From NCBI GenBank assembly GCA_947165365.1, contig CAMVAF010000015.1:1-33713 (forward strand): a stretch of 33,713 bases of DNA, in the 5' to 3' direction. Below, piece by piece: positions 22,193-31,394 of the stretch. Both the position numbers and the translations under genes were made by a program. The notes below the pieces were generated by a model. That model ran no database searches. It was not told where the DNA came from and worked only from the letters and a program-made list of their open reading frames with translations. Numbering within the stretch: position 1 is the stretch's first letter; each line of letters opens with the position of its first letter. Source of the DNA: an uncultured Clostridia bacterium (GTDB taxonomy: Bacteria > Bacillota_I > Bacilli_A > RF39 > UBA660).

Positions 22193-24856
22193 ATGGAAGA
22201 AAAGAAAAAAAATAAATTTTTAATAAAAAGTTATAAACAAATGTTTATGGTAATAAGTATATTTACCTTAATTTTATTAGTAGGTGGCACAACTTTAGCT
22301 TTCTTTAACTATACAAGAACAGGTGGTGCAAATACTTTAAAAGTAGGAAGAATAAGTTTTGTAACAAGACAAACCAAAACCATTAGTTTAACCAATCTAT
22401 TTCCCATAGATCCAACAAATAATGAAGAAATGTCTGACGCTACCAAAGTAGGTACATTAGAAATTGAAATAGAAGGAGATACTGATTATAATCAAGGTGT
22501 CGAATATCTAGTATCAAGTGAAAATACTAATATTACTACGTCAAATGGTAGAGTAGTTCCTATTAGTTTAGATATCGAAGTAACTAATTTAGGAACAGAA
22601 AATGCTAATTATTTTACTGCCAGAGAAAGTAAAAATGCAACAATTTATAAAAGAATAATAGGTGATGCTTTAACTGATGATGAAAGAATACTAGTAGGTT
22701 TTATTAAACCAAATACAACAAGTGGAACCATTGAAGGAGTAAATGGTAAAATAACTATTAAAGCATATCTAGATAAAAATAAAATATTAATAAGTGATAC
22801 CTATAATGGTACAGAATCAGATGATATGGGTACACCTAATTCTTTAGCGGAAGGAAAAACGGTATTAACAACCGAAGAATGGAATAATATCTCAAGTACA
22901 GGAGTATCATTTCAAATAAAAGTAGAAGCCAATGAAGGAATATGGGTAAAGGAAAACCAAATGAATATTAGAAGACTTGATTTTACAAGTAATAATCCAT
23001 CAATGACAATTGCTCAATTAAATTCTTCAGGAGATAAGACCATCAAATTAAATACAACCGTAGTTGTTAATGAAGGTAGTGCTGATGAACAAACATTGTA
23101 TGCCCAAATGAAATTACAAGGAACATCAAGTTTATCATATGATAAGAAAAATTATACTATTACTTTTTATAATGACGAAGAATTAACTGATAAAGCAAAA
23201 ATTGATGTAGGAAAAGATTGGGGAGATCAAAGTAAATATTGTCTTAAGGCAAATTGGATTGATTATACACAATCTAGAAATATTGTCTCAGCAAGACTAG
23301 CATCTCAAATGCAAGAAAAATATAACTTATTTCAAACAACACCTAATAATGGACTAATTGATGGATTTTTTATTGAAGTATATATTGATGGAAATTATCA
23401 AGGTTTATTTACAATGAATATACCAAAAGGTGATTGGATGTTTAATATGGATAGTAGTAATCCAAATCATATTTTAGTAGCAGGGGAAAATCCTAATAGA
23501 GGAAGTTCAACATCTTTTAGAGCGTTAACAAATGTATCACAAGATGGAATTGATTGGTCTGTTGAAGTAGGTGAAGTAAACGAAGCAACATATACAAAAT
23601 TAAATCGTTTAATTAGTTTTGTAATGAATTCATCAGATACTGAATTTAAAAATAATTTTAATCAATATTTAAATTTAGATGCAACTCTTAATTATTTTGC
23701 TTTTATTGAAATAGCTAGTGCAACAGATAGTCTTGGTAAAAACATGTTATTAGCAACATACGATGGAAATGTATGGTATCCATCATTATATGATTTAGAT
23801 ACAACATGGGGAATTGTTTTTGATGGAAGTGGAACTCTTTATCCCCAAAAATCTTATAATGAATATAGTGGAGGAGATAATTTACTTTTAGAAAGAATTA
23901 TTAAAAACTTTCCTGAAGAATTGGAAAATCGTTATAAAGAATTAAGAAGTACAGTTTTATCTAATCAAAATATTATTAATACATTTAATGAATTTTATGG
24001 TACAGCAACAAATGAAATGTGGCAAAGAGAACACACAAAGTGGCCAAATATTCCTAACCCAACAAGTGTTGTTAGTGGTACAACAGGAATTAACCAAATT
24101 ACTACTGATTTGAGTTATCATGCAAACTTTGCCGATTCTTTTATGGATAGTATTTATATCCCTCCAAGAACATATAATGAAAGTAATTTAATATTTAGTT
24201 TAAATACTCCTTATCAAGGAGCCCCTTATAAATATATGGATACTGGTATTAAATTATATACGGATACAAGTGATGCCAACTCTCACTATACAATATTAGC
24301 AAAATATACTCCAAATAGCGATTCAACATCTGAAGAAGAAACATTATTATCAGAAACATCTACATGGCATGGCGATGGAATACGTGATGGAATAATTGTT
24401 CATGATAGTAAAATACATAGTATGACTTCCTTTCATGTTGGTACAGATTTAACAAGAAATGGATATGAAGGACTTGCAAGATATACAGTTGGCGATAGTA
24501 GTTATTTTGCTATCACCATCGATAGCGGAGTATACCGAATTTTTGGAATGGTTGATGATAAAAATGGCGACTATGGTGGTTTGTGTACTCCTGAAAGAAG
24601 CGATGTTTATGATGCCTGTTATGATACTCCAGTAAATGGAAGACTTGACATGCGAAAGAAAAATAATAGTTTAAATGATACAAGTTACGTTAAAGGAAAT
24701 CTTACCATTGGTTCAACATTCTTTTTAAATGGTGATACTCAAGATATTCCATATGCCGAAAATTCATTTACTGGTGTAATAAGTGAGTTATATGTATATA
24801 ATCGTATTCTTACTAATTCTGAAATTAGAACAAAAATATTATCAATGCAACAATAG
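22193..24856 (+). CDS. Surface-anchored CotH-kinase and LamG-like protein
   Basis: The 887-residue protein has three parts. Residues 1-256 are a membrane-anchored TasA/camelysin-like module almost identical at its start to that of the 14716 gene (YKQMFMV, then LAFFNYTRTGGANTL). Residues about 257-600 are a CotH-type kinase domain: GTSSLSYDKKNYTI, CLKANWID with the Arg-containing RNIVSARLA, GLFTMNIPKGD, and YDLDTTWG near 533-540, where CotH kinases have their metal-binding Asp pair. Residues about 664-887 resemble a laminin-G/concanavalin-like domain ending in ISELYVYNRILTNSEI. CotH kinases phosphorylate proteins or attach to spore coat and surface proteins. Start ATG 22193 is set by similarity to the 14716 gene and by GAAAGAAG upstream. 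Followed by a terminator. Confidence 0.87.
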   Translation: MEEKKKNKFLIKSYKQMFMVISIFTLILLVGGTTLAFFNYTRTGGANTLKVGRISFVTRQTKTISLTNLFPIDPTNNEEMSDATKVGTLEIEIEGDTDYNQGVEYLVSSENTNITTSNGRVVPISLDIEVTNLGTENANYFTARESKNATIYKRIIGDALTDDERILVGFIKPNTTSGTIEGVNGKITIKAYLDKNKILISDTYNGTESDDMGTPNSLAEGKTVLTTEEWNNISSTGVSFQIKVEANEGIWVKENQMNIRRLDFTSNNPSMTIAQLNSSGDKTIKLNTTVVVNEGSADEQTLYAQMKLQGTSSLSYDKKNYTITFYNDEELTDKAKIDVGKDWGDQSKYCLKANWIDYTQSRNIVSARLASQMQEKYNLFQTTPNNGLIDGFFIEVYIDGNYQGLFTMNIPKGDWMFNMDSSNPNHILVAGENPNRGSSTSFRALTNVSQDGIDWSVEVGEVNEATYTKLNRLISFVMNSSDTEFKNNFNQYLNLDATLNYFAFIEIASATDSLGKNMLLATYDGNVWYPSLYDLDTTWGIVFDGSGTLYPQKSYNEYSGGDNLLLERIIKNFPEELENRYKELRSTVLSNQNIINTFNEFYGTATNEMWQREHTKWPNIPNPTSVVSGTTGINQITTDLSYHANFADSFMDSIYIPPRTYNESNLIFSLNTPYQGAPYKYMDTGIKLYTDTSDANSHYTILAKYTPNSDSTSEEETLLSETSTWHGDGIRDGIIVHDSKIHSMTSFHVGTDLTRNGYEGLARYTVGDSSYFAITIDSGVYRIFGMVDDKNGDYGGLCTPERSDVYDACYDTPVNGRLDMRKKNNSLNDTSYVKGNLTIGSTFFLNGDTQDIPYAENSFTGVISELYVYNRILTNSEIRTKILSMQQ

Positions 24857-24896
24857 TATAAAGTTAAAAACTACAATGAATAAATAATTGTTAGTC

Positions 24897-24924
24897 AAAA
24901 AGTACTTGAAAAAAGTACTTTTTT
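24897..24924 (+). terminator. Terminator of the CotH surface gene
   Basis: AAAAAGTACTT (24897-24907) and AAGTACTTTTT (24913-24923) form an 11-bp stem ending in a T run. Confidence 0.85.
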
Positions 24925-24999
24925 GTTATCCCATAAATTATCAAGAATATCATAAAATAAGAATTATTGAATAACTAATCATTAATATTAATTAATAAG

Positions 25000-26085
25000 T
25001 TATTTTTTGTTTTCTTTCGATATTCCTAAAATTATTCCAATACTTATGGAACTAATAAGTAAGCTTGATCCACCATAACTTAGAAAAGGCAAGGTAACAC
25101 CGGTTACAGGTATTAAACCAATAACTACCGATAAATTAAGAATTGTTTGAATAATCATTTGAAAAATTAAACCAAAAGACAAATATTTAGTAAAACTATC
25201 TTCGCTGTCTAAAGATATTTTAATTGATCTATAAAGCATAAATGAGAAAAGAGATACAACAATAAGTACACCTAAAACGCCAAATTCTTCAGATATAATA
25301 CTGAAGATAAAATCTGTTTGTGGTTCAGGTAAATAAAAATGTTTTTGTCTACTATTAAATAATCCCATACCAAGTACTCCACCAGGCCCTATACTATATA
25401 AACTTTGAATAATTTGAAAACCAGTACCTAAAGGATCGGACCATGGATTAAGAAAAGAAGTTATTCTATCCATTCTATAAGGAGCAATCATTACAAGTAC
25501 AATAATTCCAATAATTCCGATAACACCTAATATAACAAAAAATTTCATATTAACACCGGCTATAAATAATAAACTAATAATACTTATTACGATAATCATT
25601 CCCGTACCAAAATCAGGTTCTAACATAATTAAACCAAAAATTATTATTAAAACCAAAAGTATTGGAATTACCCCTTTTTTATAATCCTTTAAAAATTTAT
25701 TATTTTTAGATAAATACTTTGATACAAAAATAATAAGTGATAATTTAGCAAATTCAGATGGTTGTATTCCAAAACCACCTATTCCAAACCAACTTCTTGA
25801 TCCATTTCTAATAACCCCTATACCTGGTATTAAAACAAGTATTAATAAAAAAATAGATATTCCCAGTAATTTATTAGCATTTTTATAATAAAAAGATGAA
25901 TCAAGTCTAGATAATAAAAGCATTAAAATAATACCAATAATAACAAAGAATCCTTGGTATATCAAATAATGAAATTCATTATTAAATTTATATTCAGCCC
26001 ATATATAACTTGATGAATAAATCATTAATAATCCAAATAACATAAGTACAATTATATCTAGTAATAGCCATTTATCAATTTTCAA
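25000..26085 (-). CDS. ftsW: FtsW-type SEDS peptidoglycan glycosyltransferase, TTG start
   Basis: The 361-residue membrane protein has about ten helices and the SEDS motifs: NGSRSWFGIGGFGIQPSEFAK, EPDFGTG with the catalytic-type Asp, GMGLFNSRQKHFYLPEPQTD, and PVTGVTLPFLSYGGSS near the end. LPEPQTDFIF favours FtsW/SpoVE over RodA, which usually has an Ala-His in that place. SEDS proteins polymerise lipid II at the septum with a class B penicillin-binding protein. The start is TTG (26085-26083) preceded by AGGTGAT; no ATG is near. It is transcribed alone on the minus strand, divergent from the 26179 gene. Confidence 0.92.
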   Translation of the reverse strand: MKIDKWLLLDIIVLMLFGLLMIYSSSYIWAEYKFNNEFHYLIYQGFFVIIGIILMLLLSRLDSSFYYKNANKLLGISIFLLILVLIPGIGVIRNGSRSWFGIGGFGIQPSEFAKLSLIIFVSKYLSKNNKFLKDYKKGVIPILLVLIIIFGLIMLEPDFGTGMIIVISIISLLFIAGVNMKFFVILGVIGIIGIIVLVMIAPYRMDRITSFLNPWSDPLGTGFQIIQSLYSIGPGGVLGMGLFNSRQKHFYLPEPQTDFIFSIISEEFGVLGVLIVVSLFSFMLYRSIKISLDSEDSFTKYLSFGLIFQMIIQTILNLSVVIGLIPVTGVTLPFLSYGGSSLLISSISIGIILGISKENKK

Positions 26086-26124
26086 AATATCACCTATAGA
26101 TTATATGAATTAATCTATTTAAAT

Positions 26125-26153
26125 TTGACAATTCTATCAATAAATGGTATCAT
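26125..26153 (+). promoter_or_regulatory. Promoter of the membrane protein/amidoligase operon
   Basis: Perfect TTGACA (26125-26130), 17-base spacer ending in TGG, TATCAT (26148-26153). The transcription start near 26160 excludes an upstream start codon for the first gene. Confidence 0.85.
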
Positions 26154-26178
26154 ATTAAGACGTTTTAGGGAGTATGTT

Positions 26179-26988
26179 ATGGATATTATAAAGAAGGTAA
26201 ATGATGATATTCAAGAAATCGAATATATAATTAGTCATGAGAAACAAATTAATAACAAAAATAAAACAATTAAAAATTTAAAAATAACTAAAAATATTAT
26301 GAAATTAACTCTACCATATATTATAACTCCTATCATATCTTTTGTATCCATGTCACAATTGGGACATTCACCAATAAATTACGAACATGTTAAAGATAGT
26401 GAAAAAATCTTAAAAACCATTGATAATTTAGGTAATATAACAGAAATAAATCAATATGATGAGATAAAAGACATTTATAATGTTATTTATTATTATCATC
26501 AGTGGAAATTAAAAGATAATAATGAATATCAAAGAGTAGTTAATAAATATATGATTGATTATCCCAAATTTATTAAAGATATAAATACCAAAGATAACCA
26601 AGAAATATTAAGGTTACTAAATGACCCAGATATTCTAGAAAAGGAATATATTATTGATAATAATCAAACAATGATTGAAACAAAAAATAATATAACCAGC
26701 GATGAATTAAATGAAAAAGAATACTTTAAAATAATTATTTATGATGAGAATAATGACAATTTTATTATTCGCGAACAAAATACATTAGAAAATGTAAAAG
26801 ATATTATAAAATATATACTTTTAGTAACACTACTTGAATGTATTATAAAATTATTATATAAGAATCAAGAAAAGAAAATAAAAGAAGAAATCAGAAGGAT
26901 AAATAAAGATTATACTCCTTTAGATATGGATACACTTCAAAAAAAATTAGTAATTAGAAAAAATAATTTAAGGAGATTAATGGAGTAA
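26179..26988 (+). CDS. Two-helix membrane protein, unknown, in operon with an amidoligase
   Basis: The 269-residue protein has a short charged N-terminus with a coiled-coil look (residues 1-35), a membrane segment (about 42-62, LPYIITPIISFVSMSQ), a domain of some 145 mostly polar residues, a second membrane segment (about 209-228), and a basic C-terminal tail. The topology suggests that the central domain is on one side of the membrane, probably outside. The frame is open from 26125, but that is within the promoter; ATG 26179 follows AGGGAG by six bases. It is three bases ahead of the amidoligase gene, so the two proteins probably act together. I do not recognise the family. Confidence 0.78.
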   Translation: MDIIKKVNDDIQEIEYIISHEKQINNKNKTIKNLKITKNIMKLTLPYIITPIISFVSMSQLGHSPINYEHVKDSEKILKTIDNLGNITEINQYDEIKDIYNVIYYYHQWKLKDNNEYQRVVNKYMIDYPKFIKDINTKDNQEILRLLNDPDILEKEYIIDNNQTMIETKNNITSDELNEKEYFKIIIYDENNDNFIIREQNTLENVKDIIKYILLVTLLECIIKLLYKNQEKKIKEEIRRINKDYTPLDMDTLQKKLVIRKNNLRRLME

Positions 26989-26991
26989 CAC

Positions 26992-28005
26992 ATGGATAAT
27001 AATGATATATTTAAATACTTAAAACCATCTGATAATGATAGTTTAAGTAAATTAAAAGGAAAAGATATATTAAATATTATAGAATTATTAGATAATGATT
27101 TAGATTTAAGAAATAATTTAGGTTTAGATCCAACTATTACTTTTGGCTTAGAACTAGAATATGAAAATATTCATAGTTATAATGATAAAGAACCACTTGA
27201 ATCTATTAAGGAAAAACTACAAAAAACATATTGGGTAAGTAAATATGATTCTACTTTAAATTTTGGAGTAGAAATAAATTCTCCTGTTTTACGTGATAAT
27301 AAAGAAAACTGGTTATTTCTTGATGATTTGATAAAATTTATTAAACCATATGTATCGATAGGTGATAAATCAGGAGGTCATATTCATGTAGGCGCACCTA
27401 TTTTAGGAGATAATAAAGACAGTTGGTTGAATTTTTTGAAATTATGGTCAACTTATGAAAACATAATCTATCGTTTTACAAATGGAGAATTTATAACAAG
27501 TAGAAAAAGTATAGCTCAATATGCAATGCCTACAATGAAAGAATTTAAAAATTTTTATGGTATTTTAAAAAATAGTAGTTTAGATAAAATAATTAAATTT
27601 TTAAGAAATACCAGAAGATATCAGTCAGTTAATTTTTGGAATGTTAGTGAAAATCATATTAATGAACTTTTATTTAAAAATACTATTGAATTTAGATGCC
27701 CAAATAGCAGTTTAAGTAGTATTGTATGGCAAAATAATGTTAATCTATTTACTAAGATGTTATTATATTGTAAAAGTAAAAACTTTAATGATAATATTAT
27801 TGATAATCGATTTATAATAAATAATTATAAATATGATAATTTATACCTATATGATGAAATATTTCTAGACCAAGCTTTAGAATTTGTTGATCTTATTTTT
27901 ACTAATAATCTAGATAAAATTTATTTTTTAAAACAATATTTTAAATCATTTGATTTAAAAAAAGAAAAAACATATAAAGAACCAAAAATCTTAATAAAAA
28001 AATAG
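26992..28005 (+). CDS. Amidoligase-family enzyme (glutamine synthetase/GCS-like fold)
   Basis: The 337-residue protein shows the signature of the predicted amidoligase family (Pfam Amidoligase_2): FGLELEYE at 51-58 for metal and ATP binding, VEINSPVL at 93-100, SGGHIHVGA at 127-135, and TIEFRCPN at 231-238. These enzymes are thought to join an amine to a carboxyl group with ATP, forming peptide or isopeptide bonds on small peptides, wall parts or proteins. Neither a glutamine amidotransferase nor a peptide substrate gene is next to it; the only partner is the membrane protein before it. The start follows GGAG in the end of that gene. The C-terminus ends in a basic PKILIKK tail. Confidence 0.83.
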   Translation: MDNNDIFKYLKPSDNDSLSKLKGKDILNIIELLDNDLDLRNNLGLDPTITFGLELEYENIHSYNDKEPLESIKEKLQKTYWVSKYDSTLNFGVEINSPVLRDNKENWLFLDDLIKFIKPYVSIGDKSGGHIHVGAPILGDNKDSWLNFLKLWSTYENIIYRFTNGEFITSRKSIAQYAMPTMKEFKNFYGILKNSSLDKIIKFLRNTRRYQSVNFWNVSENHINELLFKNTIEFRCPNSSLSSIVWQNNVNLFTKMLLYCKSKNFNDNIIDNRFIINNYKYDNLYLYDEIFLDQALEFVDLIFTNNLDKIYFLKQYFKSFDLKKEKTYKEPKILIKK

Positions 28006-28041
28006 TTAAATTCTTTTAATGAATTCTTTAACTATTTTTTT
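27996..28041. terminator. Bidirectional terminator between the amidoligase gene and punA
   Basis: AAAAAAATAGTTAAA (27996-28010) pairs perfectly with TTTAACTATTTTTTT (28027-28041). The stem covers both stop codons, with a T run in each direction. Confidence 0.85.
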
Positions 28042-28827
28042 AAAGTTTTCTTCAGCTTTTAAAGCTGTTTTTTTAACATCTTCATGAGTAAGTATTTCAT
28101 TAGTAACTCCAGCAGCCATGTTGGTAATACAACTAATTCCGACTACTTTAATAGAAGAATGATGAGCAACTACTGCCTCAGGAACAGTACTCATTCCCAC
28201 AGCATCAGCTCCTAATATTTTTAAAGCTTTAATTTCCGCTGGTGTTTCATATGTAGGACCTTTCATGTAGGCATAAACACCTTCCTTATATTCCCCAATG
28301 ATATCATTCATTACATCTTTTAAAATATTGATATATTCTTTATTATAAAGATTAGACATATCAATAAATCTTTCTCCAAATTCTTCCATATTAGGTCCGC
28401 GTAACACTGATTCTGCAAAAAATGATAACTGATCACGTATAATCATTAAATCGCCCTTTTTGAAATTTTCGTTAATACCACCAGCAGCATTAGTTAAAAT
28501 AATTGTTTCAATACCCAATAATTTAAAAATACGAATAGGGTAAGTTACCTTTTGTAAATCATATCCTTCATAGTAATGAAATCTTCCATTCATGGCAATA
28601 ACAGGAATTTTATCAAGGGTTCCAAATATTAATTCTCCTTTATGCCCAACAACAGTAGATACCGGAAAATTAGGAATATCCTTATAATTAATAATAACTT
28701 TATTTTTTATATCATCAGCTAAACTTCCTAAACCTGATCCTAAAACAATTGCAATTTTTGGTATTTTTTTAACCTTATCTTTAATAAAATTTACTGATTC
28801 CATCATCTCATTTATATAATTATTCAT
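28006..28827 (-). CDS. punA: Purine-nucleoside phosphorylase (class I trimeric type)
   Basis: The 273-residue enzyme splits purine nucleosides with phosphate into base and ribose-1-phosphate for salvage. Visible motifs are VLGSGLGSLAD at the phosphate site, VGHKGEL, GRFHYYEGY, TNAAGGINENF, YMKGPTYETPAEI with the purine-binding Glu, and VGMSTVPEAVVAHH followed by ISCITNMAAG. The SCITNxAAG stretch with Asn fits 6-oxopurine (inosine/guanosine) specificity. Length is normal. The ATG (28827) overlaps the stop of murE, so they are coupled. Confidence 0.94.
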   Translation of the reverse strand: MNNYINEMMESVNFIKDKVKKIPKIAIVLGSGLGSLADDIKNKVIINYKDIPNFPVSTVVGHKGELIFGTLDKIPVIAMNGRFHYYEGYDLQKVTYPIRIFKLLGIETIILTNAAGGINENFKKGDLMIIRDQLSFFAESVLRGPNMEEFGERFIDMSNLYNKEYINILKDVMNDIIGEYKEGVYAYMKGPTYETPAEIKALKILGADAVGMSTVPEAVVAHHSSIKVVGISCITNMAAGVTNEILTHEDVKKTALKAEENFKKIVKEFIKRI

Positions 28828-30196
28828 TTACTACCATCCTTTCTTTAATGTTTTCTAAGACAATTTCTTTATCACTAAAATGTATTTTTTCTTTGCCAAT
28901 TATTTGATAATCCTCATGACCTTTACCAAGTATTAGTAAGATATCATTTTCTTCTAACAAATCAATTCCTTTGATAATGGCGTCTTTTCGATTAAAAATA
29001 ACTAAATGATTATCTTTTTTTACACCTTCTAAAATATCTTTCATGATGTTATTGGGATCCTCACACCTAGGATTATCATTAGTATATATAGCTAAATTAG
29101 AATATTCTTCAGCAATATGTCCCATTATTGGTCTTTTTGTTCTATCTCTATCACCACCACAACCAATAATAGTAATTATTTTACCTTTTCTAAATTCTAA
29201 AGCAGTTTTTAAAACATTTTCCATAGCATCGGGAGTATGAGCATAATCAACAAAAATACTGTTTGTTCCATACTTAATCATTTCCATCCTACCAGGAGGA
29301 GGGGATAATTTTTCATTTAAATCCAATATTTTATTAATATTAATACCAAGACCATTTAATATCATTAAACTAGTTAAATAATTATAAATGTTATATCTTC
29401 CTACCATGTTAATATGGTTATGATATAATTCTTTATTATAAGAAAATGAAAAATCAGTTCCCAAATTAGTAAAATTCATATGATTTATTAAGACATCACC
29501 ATGTTTATTACTAATAATAATATTATGATTATCTTTGTTTATAAAAGATTCATAATTTTCATCATCACCATTAATAACAGCAATTTTTTCATTTCTTGTT
29601 AAACTAAATAATTTCATTTTAGCTTTTTTATATTCTTCCATTGTTTTATGAAAATCCAAATGATCTCTTGTTAAATTAGTAAATGCTACAGCATCATATT
29701 TAAGTCCATAAATTCTTTCTAGTGCCAAAGCATGAGAACTTACTTCCATAACAATATATTTACAGTTATTTTCATAAGCCTCAATTAGCATTTCATAAAG
29801 TAAATCAATATCTGGGGTAGTATTATTTAGTTCTCTTTTTACATTACTATAATAAAAACCTATTGTTCCAATATATGCTGTTTTATATCCTAAATCATTT
29901 AACATTTGATATATTAAAAAACATGTTGTTGTTTTACCATTTGTTCCCGTAACACCAATTAATTTCATTTTAGAAATATCATTATAATAAGTATTATATA
30001 AATATTCTTCTAAGTATTTTCGAGTATCAGCAACTACCACAGTTTCTACATCATATTGTCCTTTTTCACATATTATTTTTTTAGCACCTCTATCTATTGC
30101 ATCTAAAATATAATCATGTCCATCTCTATTAACATTTCTAATAGCAATAAAAGTATCTCCTTTTTCTATTTTTCTTGAATCTGTTTTAATTTTCAT
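28820..30196 (-). CDS. murE: UDP-MurNAc-tripeptide synthetase, meso-DAP type
   Basis: The 458-residue cytoplasmic ligase adds the third amino acid to UDP-MurNAc-L-Ala-D-Glu. The ATP loop GVTGTNGKTTT is at 81-91, EVSSHALALERI carries the central Glu and His, LTRDHLDFHKTMEEYKKAK follows with the carbamylated-Lys site, and the C-terminal domain begins near SPPPGRME. The amino-acid selecting motif is DNPR (374-377) followed by ExP, typical of meso-diaminopimelate enzymes rather than the Lys type. GAAGGA precedes the ATG. A strong minus-strand promoter lies upstream and punA overlaps its 3' end by eight bases. Confidence 0.95.
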   Translation of the reverse strand: MKIKTDSRKIEKGDTFIAIRNVNRDGHDYILDAIDRGAKKIICEKGQYDVETVVVADTRKYLEEYLYNTYYNDISKMKLIGVTGTNGKTTTCFLIYQMLNDLGYKTAYIGTIGFYYSNVKRELNNTTPDIDLLYEMLIEAYENNCKYIVMEVSSHALALERIYGLKYDAVAFTNLTRDHLDFHKTMEEYKKAKMKLFSLTRNEKIAVINGDDENYESFINKDNHNIIISNKHGDVLINHMNFTNLGTDFSFSYNKELYHNHINMVGRYNIYNYLTSLMILNGLGININKILDLNEKLSPPPGRMEMIKYGTNSIFVDYAHTPDAMENVLKTALEFRKGKIITIIGCGGDRDRTKRPIMGHIAEEYSNLAIYTNDNPRCEDPNNIMKDILEGVKKDNHLVIFNRKDAIIKGIDLLEENDILLILGKGHEDYQIIGKEKIHFSDKEIVLENIKERMVVNE

Positions 30197-30216
30197 ACTT
30201 CCTTCTTTCTAGATTT

Positions 30217-30245
30217 AGTATATCATTATCTATTTTTTTATTCAA
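30217..30245 (-). promoter_or_regulatory. Promoter of murE-punA
   Basis: On the minus strand TTGAAT (30245-30240), 17-base spacer ending in TGA, TATACT (30222-30217). It is back to back with the promoter of the 30321 gene. Confidence 0.75.
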
Positions 30246-30262
30246 TTATTTTTTAACTATTA

Positions 30263-30291
30263 TTGCATGTATGACATTAAATTGATATAAT
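30263..30291 (+). promoter_or_regulatory. Promoter of the small membrane protein gene
   Basis: TTGCAT (30263-30268), 17-base spacer ending in TGA, consensus TATAAT (30286-30291). Confidence 0.75.
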
Positions 30292-30320
30292 AAATAAGTA
30301 AAATTCAAAAGGAGTATAAG

Positions 30321-30617
30321 ATGAATGTTAAAGGACTATTATTAGTTATAAATTGTCGTTTTATTCTTCCTGTAGTATGTGTATTTACAGGAGGTTGGTT
30401 TTTATTTGGTACATTAAATGAATCTGAACCCAAATATTGGTTAATATTAATATCATGTTTATTATACATCTTGATATCTATTATTTTAGGTTTTAAATGT
30501 GTTTATAATATTGCAGCTAGTAATAGTGATTCTAAGGATAAAAAAATCTTTGTTATTGGTATTACCATATTAATCATTATATTAATTATTTTCTTTAAAA
30601 TATATTTTAAAAGATAG
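30321..30617 (+). CDS. Small three-helix membrane protein, unknown
   Basis: The 98-residue protein consists of three hydrophobic segments (about 5-30, 40-62, 74-95) with short polar links and a basic end. AAAGGAG precedes the ATG and a near-consensus promoter lies upstream, so it is surely expressed. No family can be named; many small membrane proteins look alike. Confidence 0.75.
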   Translation: MNVKGLLLVINCRFILPVVCVFTGGWFLFGTLNESEPKYWLILISCLLYILISIILGFKCVYNIAASNSDSKDKKIFVIGITILIIILIIFFKIYFKR

Positions 30618-30636
30618 TACCATCTTTTACATATAT
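30608..30636 (+). terminator. Terminator-like hairpin after the small membrane protein gene
   Basis: TAAAAGAT (30608-30615) and ATCTTTTA (30622-30629) pair over the stop codon, but six bases separate the stem from the T run; moderate support. Confidence 0.5.
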
Positions 30637-31304
30637 TTTTTTATATTAATAATTAAATTATCTTTTTTAGTACTAGAAATAATATTATCAAATTTAAATT
30701 TACCAATTTTTCTAATAGAAAATGTATCATTAATTTTTAATACCTTATCATAATCTTTAAGTATTTCATCATTATAGATAACCATTTTATCTTTAATTAT
30801 TTTTTTAACATCCTCACGATTTGTATGAATTACTTTAGCAATAACACAATCAATTCTTAAACTTTTAGTAATAACTTTAATATCAATAAAAAGAGGTTCA
30901 TAATCATTAAGATAATCTAAATCTCTTTCGATTAAATTAATATAACTGTGTTTAATTTTCCTAAATTCTAAATTAAAGTAATCCAACATATATCTAAAAG
31001 TATAAAAATAATAATGATTATTATAAATAATAATATCACCAAATAAAGAATCATCAATTCCTAAATTCATTAAACTTCCTAGAATATCTTGATGTCTTAT
31101 TTTTTCTTTAATCTCTATTTCTAATAAAATAATATCAGGGATTTTACTATATATAATAACTTTTTCACTATAATTATTTGGTTTATAAACACTAAAACTA
31201 TTTTTCTTTAATCTATTTATAACATTATTAGTATCACTCTTATTCAAAAAGAAGGTATAGCCATTATTATAAAATCTATTGATTTCTTTTTCAAACTCAC
31301 TCAT
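30627..31304 (-). CDS. ylmH: YlmH-like S4-domain RNA-binding protein
   Basis: The 225-residue protein has the YlmH layout: an N-terminal domain of about 140 residues (strands around VIIYSKIPDIILLEIEI, then GDIIIYNNHYYFYTF) and a C-terminal S4 RNA-binding domain, SLRIDCVIAKVIHTNREDVKKII followed by KVLKINDTFSIRKIGKF. In Bacilli, YlmH binds the ribosome in the Rqc quality-control pathway and lies near cell-division genes; here it stands alone. It is slightly shorter than the usual 250-260 residues, mostly at the N-terminus. GGTGAT stands before the ATG. Confidence 0.85.
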   Translation of the reverse strand: MSEFEKEINRFYNNGYTFFLNKSDTNNVINRLKKNSFSVYKPNNYSEKVIIYSKIPDIILLEIEIKEKIRHQDILGSLMNLGIDDSLFGDIIIYNNHYYFYTFRYMLDYFNLEFRKIKHSYINLIERDLDYLNDYEPLFIDIKVITKSLRIDCVIAKVIHTNREDVKKIIKDKMVIYNDEILKDYDKVLKINDTFSIRKIGKFKFDNIISSTKKDNLIINIKKYM

Positions 31305-31394
31305 AAATCACCTAAAACTATTGTAACATAAACATTATGTAAACACTATTTCTTTTTTTTAAAATTTATGTTACTATATAACAAAGGAAAACTT

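Noticed and set aside
25000-26085. RodA or SpoVE instead of FtsW
   Set aside because: LPEPQTDFIF argues against RodA. SpoVE cannot be told from FtsW by motif, but nothing here points to sporulation, so FtsW is the simpler call.
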